A DNA stretch of 8,934 nt. Origin: Dorea_D sp963559605 (lineage in GTDB: Bacteria > Bacillota > Clostridia > Lachnospirales > Lachnospiraceae). The notes beneath the pieces were generated by a model, which saw only the letters and a list, made by a program, of their open reading frames with translations, was not told where the DNA came from and searched no databases. The position numbers and the translations under genes were made by a program. The stretch spans positions 1-8,934 of the forward strand of contig CAUWLL010000063.1 in the NCBI GenBank assembly GCA_963559605.1, read 5' to 3'. Of this stretch, positions 6,779-8,934 are shown one piece after another. Each line of letters opens with the position of its first letter. Position 1 is the first letter of the stretch.

Positions 6779-8542
6779 GTGTTTAAAAATTTAAAAGTTA
6801 GAAGTAAACTGCTCGTTTCCTTCGGGATTGTCATGGGGCTCTACATTTTCGCAGTTTTAACTGCTTCCATAGGTCTTGGACGAGTTTCCGACGGATTAAA
6901 AAATTTCTACCATGTACCATATCCAATGGTAGAGGCATCTCTTGAAGCTCAGGCATTGACAAACGCGATAGAATTAGACGTATGGCGCGCCTATGAGTCC
7001 GGCAATGATACAGAGCTTGAAACTACATTAAACAATATCGAAGCGAATTCTGCGTCTCTGGAATCCTCCCTTAATAAGCTCAGAGATTCCTATCAAGGCG
7101 ACGCCGCACTATTAAAGTCCGTAGAAGACGCTGCCGCAAAAACAAAAGAACCACGGAAAAGAGCTGTTGATTATCTGACGCTCCACAATAAAGACAGCGC
7201 CGTAGAAATTATCAAAGGTGAATACGCCTCCGCCTGTAACGAGCTGAATGATGCTCTGCAAAATATTGTAAACCAATCCCACGCTGTCTCCGACGGGTAC
7301 TATGAATCCGGAATATCTACAGCGACAAACAGCTTTACCTTTTTATTCATATCGGCGATCGTCAGTCTGATCCTTACCACGTTCTTAGTCCTTTCTATTA
7401 CCAAGGGCTTGCGAAACCCCATTGCTCAGATTGAAGCTGCCGTAAAAGAAATGGCAAAGGGCAATATGCAGACGGAAGTAACGTATACTTCTAAAGATGA
7501 ACTTGGAGAACTGGCAGAGAATCTCCGATTTGTACTAAAAACATTATCTACCTATATCCGTCATATCTGTGACCGTATGAACTCTCTGGCAACCGGAGAT
7601 TTCACCGTAGAGATGGATATGGATTATCTGGGCGAGTTTGCGTCTATCAAGCGTTCCGGCAATAAAATCATCGACTCCTTAAACGACGCTTTCGTGCAGC
7701 TCCACCAAGCGGCTGAACAGGTTGCAAACGGTTCTGAGCAAGTATCCGGCGGCTCCCAGGCTCTTTCCCAAGGAGCTGCAGAGCAGGCAAGCTCTGTAGA
7801 AGAACTTGCCGCCACCATTAACGAACTGTCTGTTCAGGTAAACGATACCACGAAAAATACCCGTGAAATCCACGAACTGATCACTGTCACCGCTCAAGAA
7901 GCAGAGGAAAGTAACAGTAAAATGGAAACAATGATGGACGCAATGACAAAGATCAATAACAGTTCGGGAGAAATCGAGAAAATCATTAAGACTATTGAAG
8001 ACATCGCCTTTCAGACAAATATTCTTGCATTAAACGCTGCCGTTGAAGCCGCAAGAGCCGGAGAAGCCGGCAAAGGATTCGCCGTTGTGGCAGACGAAGT
8101 AAGAAATCTCGCCTCTAAGAGCGGGGAGGCTGCCAAAAATACAACGGTACTAATCAGCAACTCTCTGGATGCCGTTACCGAAGGAAATCGCATTGCGGAA
8201 GATACCCGCATATCTCTGTTAAATGTAGTAGAAAATACACAGAAAATCAGTGAAATTATGCGTGAAATCACAAATGCTTCCAATGTACAGGCGGAACGTA
8301 TCCAGCAGGTTTCTCAAGGCGTAGACCAGATCTCTTCTGTTGTACAAACCAACTCTGCCACCGCCGAGGAAAGCGCGGCTGCCAGCGAAGAACTGTTTGA
8401 CCAGTCAAGTCTCTTAAAGAGCCTTGTAAAACGCTTCCGCCTGAAAGGAATGACCTCCATGGCGGAGACTGATTCTTGCGAAGATTCCTGCGAAACAGCC
8501 GATAATAAAGAGCAAGACAATAAACAATCTTCTTCATCCTAA
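6779..8542 (+). CDS. methyl-accepting chemotaxis protein, four-helix-bundle sensor (receptor 4)
   Basis: Sister of receptor 3, 587 residues from the GTG start, colinear with it without a gap to residue 556. By hand count the sensor (31-180) is about 50% identical and the cytoplasmic part (211-556) about 84%. Parts: membrane helix 1 (about 11-31), helical sensor (32-183), membrane helix 2 (about 184-207), HAMP (208-262), second HAMP-like segment (263-306), signalling hairpin with FQTNILALNAAVEAARAGE at 411-429. The first methylation motif is ASSVEELAAT with E341 where the other three receptors have Gln, so it is made ready for methylation at that site. The C-terminal motif SATAEESAAA is intact (E530/E531). 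The tail is unlike the other three: acidic, with DSCE twice in tandem (565-572), ending KQSSSS and lacking DKY. Transcribed alone; followed after 8 bases by a strong hairpin. Confidence 0.95.
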   Translation: MFKNLKVRSKLLVSFGIVMGLYIFAVLTASIGLGRVSDGLKNFYHVPYPMVEASLEAQALTNAIELDVWRAYESGNDTELETTLNNIEANSASLESSLNKLRDSYQGDAALLKSVEDAAAKTKEPRKRAVDYLTLHNKDSAVEIIKGEYASACNELNDALQNIVNQSHAVSDGYYESGISTATNSFTFLFISAIVSLILTTFLVLSITKGLRNPIAQIEAAVKEMAKGNMQTEVTYTSKDELGELAENLRFVLKTLSTYIRHICDRMNSLATGDFTVEMDMDYLGEFASIKRSGNKIIDSLNDAFVQLHQAAEQVANGSEQVSGGSQALSQGAAEQASSVEELAATINELSVQVNDTTKNTREIHELITVTAQEAEESNSKMETMMDAMTKINNSSGEIEKIIKTIEDIAFQTNILALNAAVEAARAGEAGKGFAVVADEVRNLASKSGEAAKNTTVLISNSLDAVTEGNRIAEDTRISLLNVVENTQKISEIMREITNASNVQAERIQQVSQGVDQISSVVQTNSATAEESAAASEELFDQSSLLKSLVKRFRLKGMTSMAETDSCEDSCETADNKEQDNKQSSSS

Positions 8543-8550
8543 AACTAAGC

Positions 8551-8596
8551 AATAGGAGAAAGGATGGAGCCTCCCCGCTCCATCCTTTCTCCTATT
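8551..8596 (+). terminator. 20-bp hairpin between convergent genes (probably bidirectional)
   Basis: 8551-8570 (AATAGGAGAAAGGATGGAGC) is a perfect inverted repeat of 8577-8596 around the loop CTCCCC. On the + strand the arm ends in CCTATTTTC; on the - strand it ends in CCTATTGC with TTTT some bases later. It sits between the stop of receptor 4 (8542) and the stop of the opposing Rpn gene (8657), so it can serve both, better on the + strand. The 60 bases from 8597 to 8656 show nothing further. Confidence 0.8.
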
Positions 8597-8656
8597 TTCA
8601 AGCAACTCTTTACTGATGATGTGCAAGGTTGATACCATGCCGTCTTTCTGTCATCG

Positions 8657-8934
8657 CTACTCCATTTCATATTCTTGGTAAAGCTTCTTCCGCAGTTCCA
8701 TGTCCTCTGCGGCTCTTTTCACATCATCTATTCTACCATCCGCGATGAGCTTCATAGTTAAAGCAGGGAATTTTTTCTCGCCTTCTTCCTGCCCAATCTT
8801 CTTGCCTTCTTCAAATGCTTCTTCCCTCTGCACTTCTATATCCTGTTCGTAGTTATACTCTGACATTAACATATTCATAACCTCACTTCCACGGCTCCGA
8901 AGATAGTCTGCAAGAACCCCTTTCTCGATACATT
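8657..8934 (-). CDS. Rpn family recombination-promoting nuclease/putative transposase, C-terminal part
   Basis: The reading frame runs in from the right window edge and stops at 8657-8659 (TAG on the - strand); 91 residues are visible. It reads CIEKGVLADYLRSRGSEVMN and continues through EYNYEQDIEVQREEAFEEGK. This matches the usual C-terminal part of Rpn/PD-(D/E)XK family proteins: the CI(E)xGxLADxLR segment, then an EY motif and a Glu/Lys-rich helix. Rpn proteins are DNA endonucleases that raise RecA-independent recombination in E. coli, and the family is multicopy in Lachnospiraceae. The catalytic core lies beyond the window, so activity cannot be judged. A Met at 8876-8878 is internal, since the frame stays open and conserved beyond it. 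Convergent with receptor 4 and not part of the chemotaxis unit. Confidence 0.75.
   Translation of the reverse strand, partial: CIEKGVLADYLRSRGSEVMNMLMSEYNYEQDIEVQREEAFEEGKKIGQEEGEKKFPALTMKLIADGRIDDVKRAAEDMELRKKLYQEYEME

Noticed and set aside
273..8563. TAGGAGAAAGG found both at 273-283 and in the terminator arm at 8553-8563
   Set aside because: An 11-base purine-rich match, one in a ribosome-site region and one in a hairpin arm, with unrelated flanks. Coincidence is likely.
1..8934. CRISPR array, tRNA, rRNA, insertion sequence ends or riboswitch
   Set aside because: No spaced short direct repeats, no cloverleaf or rRNA-like stretch, no terminal inverted repeats with target duplication, and intergenic leaders of only about 40 bases leave no room for a riboswitch. 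The long repeats are all in-frame parts of paralogous receptor genes.

Overview
The window holds four complete methyl-accepting chemotaxis receptor genes in a row on the + strand. They are followed by the 3' end of a convergent gene on the - strand for an Rpn-family (PD-(D/E)XK) nuclease/putative transposase. The signs point to a motile Gram-positive Clostridia member, most likely Lachnospiraceae: strong AGGAGG ribosome sites, AT-rich intergenic DNA with sigma-A type promoters, intrinsic terminators, and an Rpn protein of the type common in that family. The genus cannot be told from the sequence.

Layout. Bases 1-57 may be the tail of an upstream gene. A C-run/G-run terminator (160-196) separates it from the first receptor unit. 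Receptors 1 (296-2440) and 2 (2480-4639) form a two-gene operon with a 39-base gap, one visible promoter, and a perfect 18-bp hairpin terminator after gene 2. Both have a double-Cache (dCache) extracellular sensor. Receptors 3 (4815-6608) and 4 (6779-8542) each have their own TTTACA-N17-TA(A/C)(T/A)AT type promoter, AGGAGG site, GTG start and terminator. Both have a four-helix-bundle type sensor. The last terminator is a perfect 20-bp hairpin between the convergent ends of receptor 4 and the Rpn gene (8657 to the window end).

How the genes work together. All four proteins share one build: N-terminal membrane helix, extracellular sensor, second membrane helix, HAMP, a second HAMP-like segment, methylation helix 1, the highly conserved hairpin tip that contacts CheA/CheW, and methylation helix 2. 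The spacing from tip to methylation sites equals that of E. coli Tsr by my alignment from memory (36-heptad type), so all four could sit in the same receptor arrays. They are two duplicated pairs. Sensors have diverged (hand counts: about 60% identity over the main part of the dCache pair, about 50% in the helical-bundle pair) while signalling domains have not (about 90% and 84%). No cheA, cheW, cheR, cheB or flagellar gene is in the window.

This is mainly an ordinary chemoreceptor cluster and I see no novel system. The points worth a second look are a Tyr/Phe split at a ligand-motif position between the two dCache receptors, patches of exact nucleotide identity suggesting gene conversion (including across the two sensor families), an uneven C-terminal tail that may be a CheR/CheB/CheD docking tether, and a 12-C homopolymer in the first terminator.
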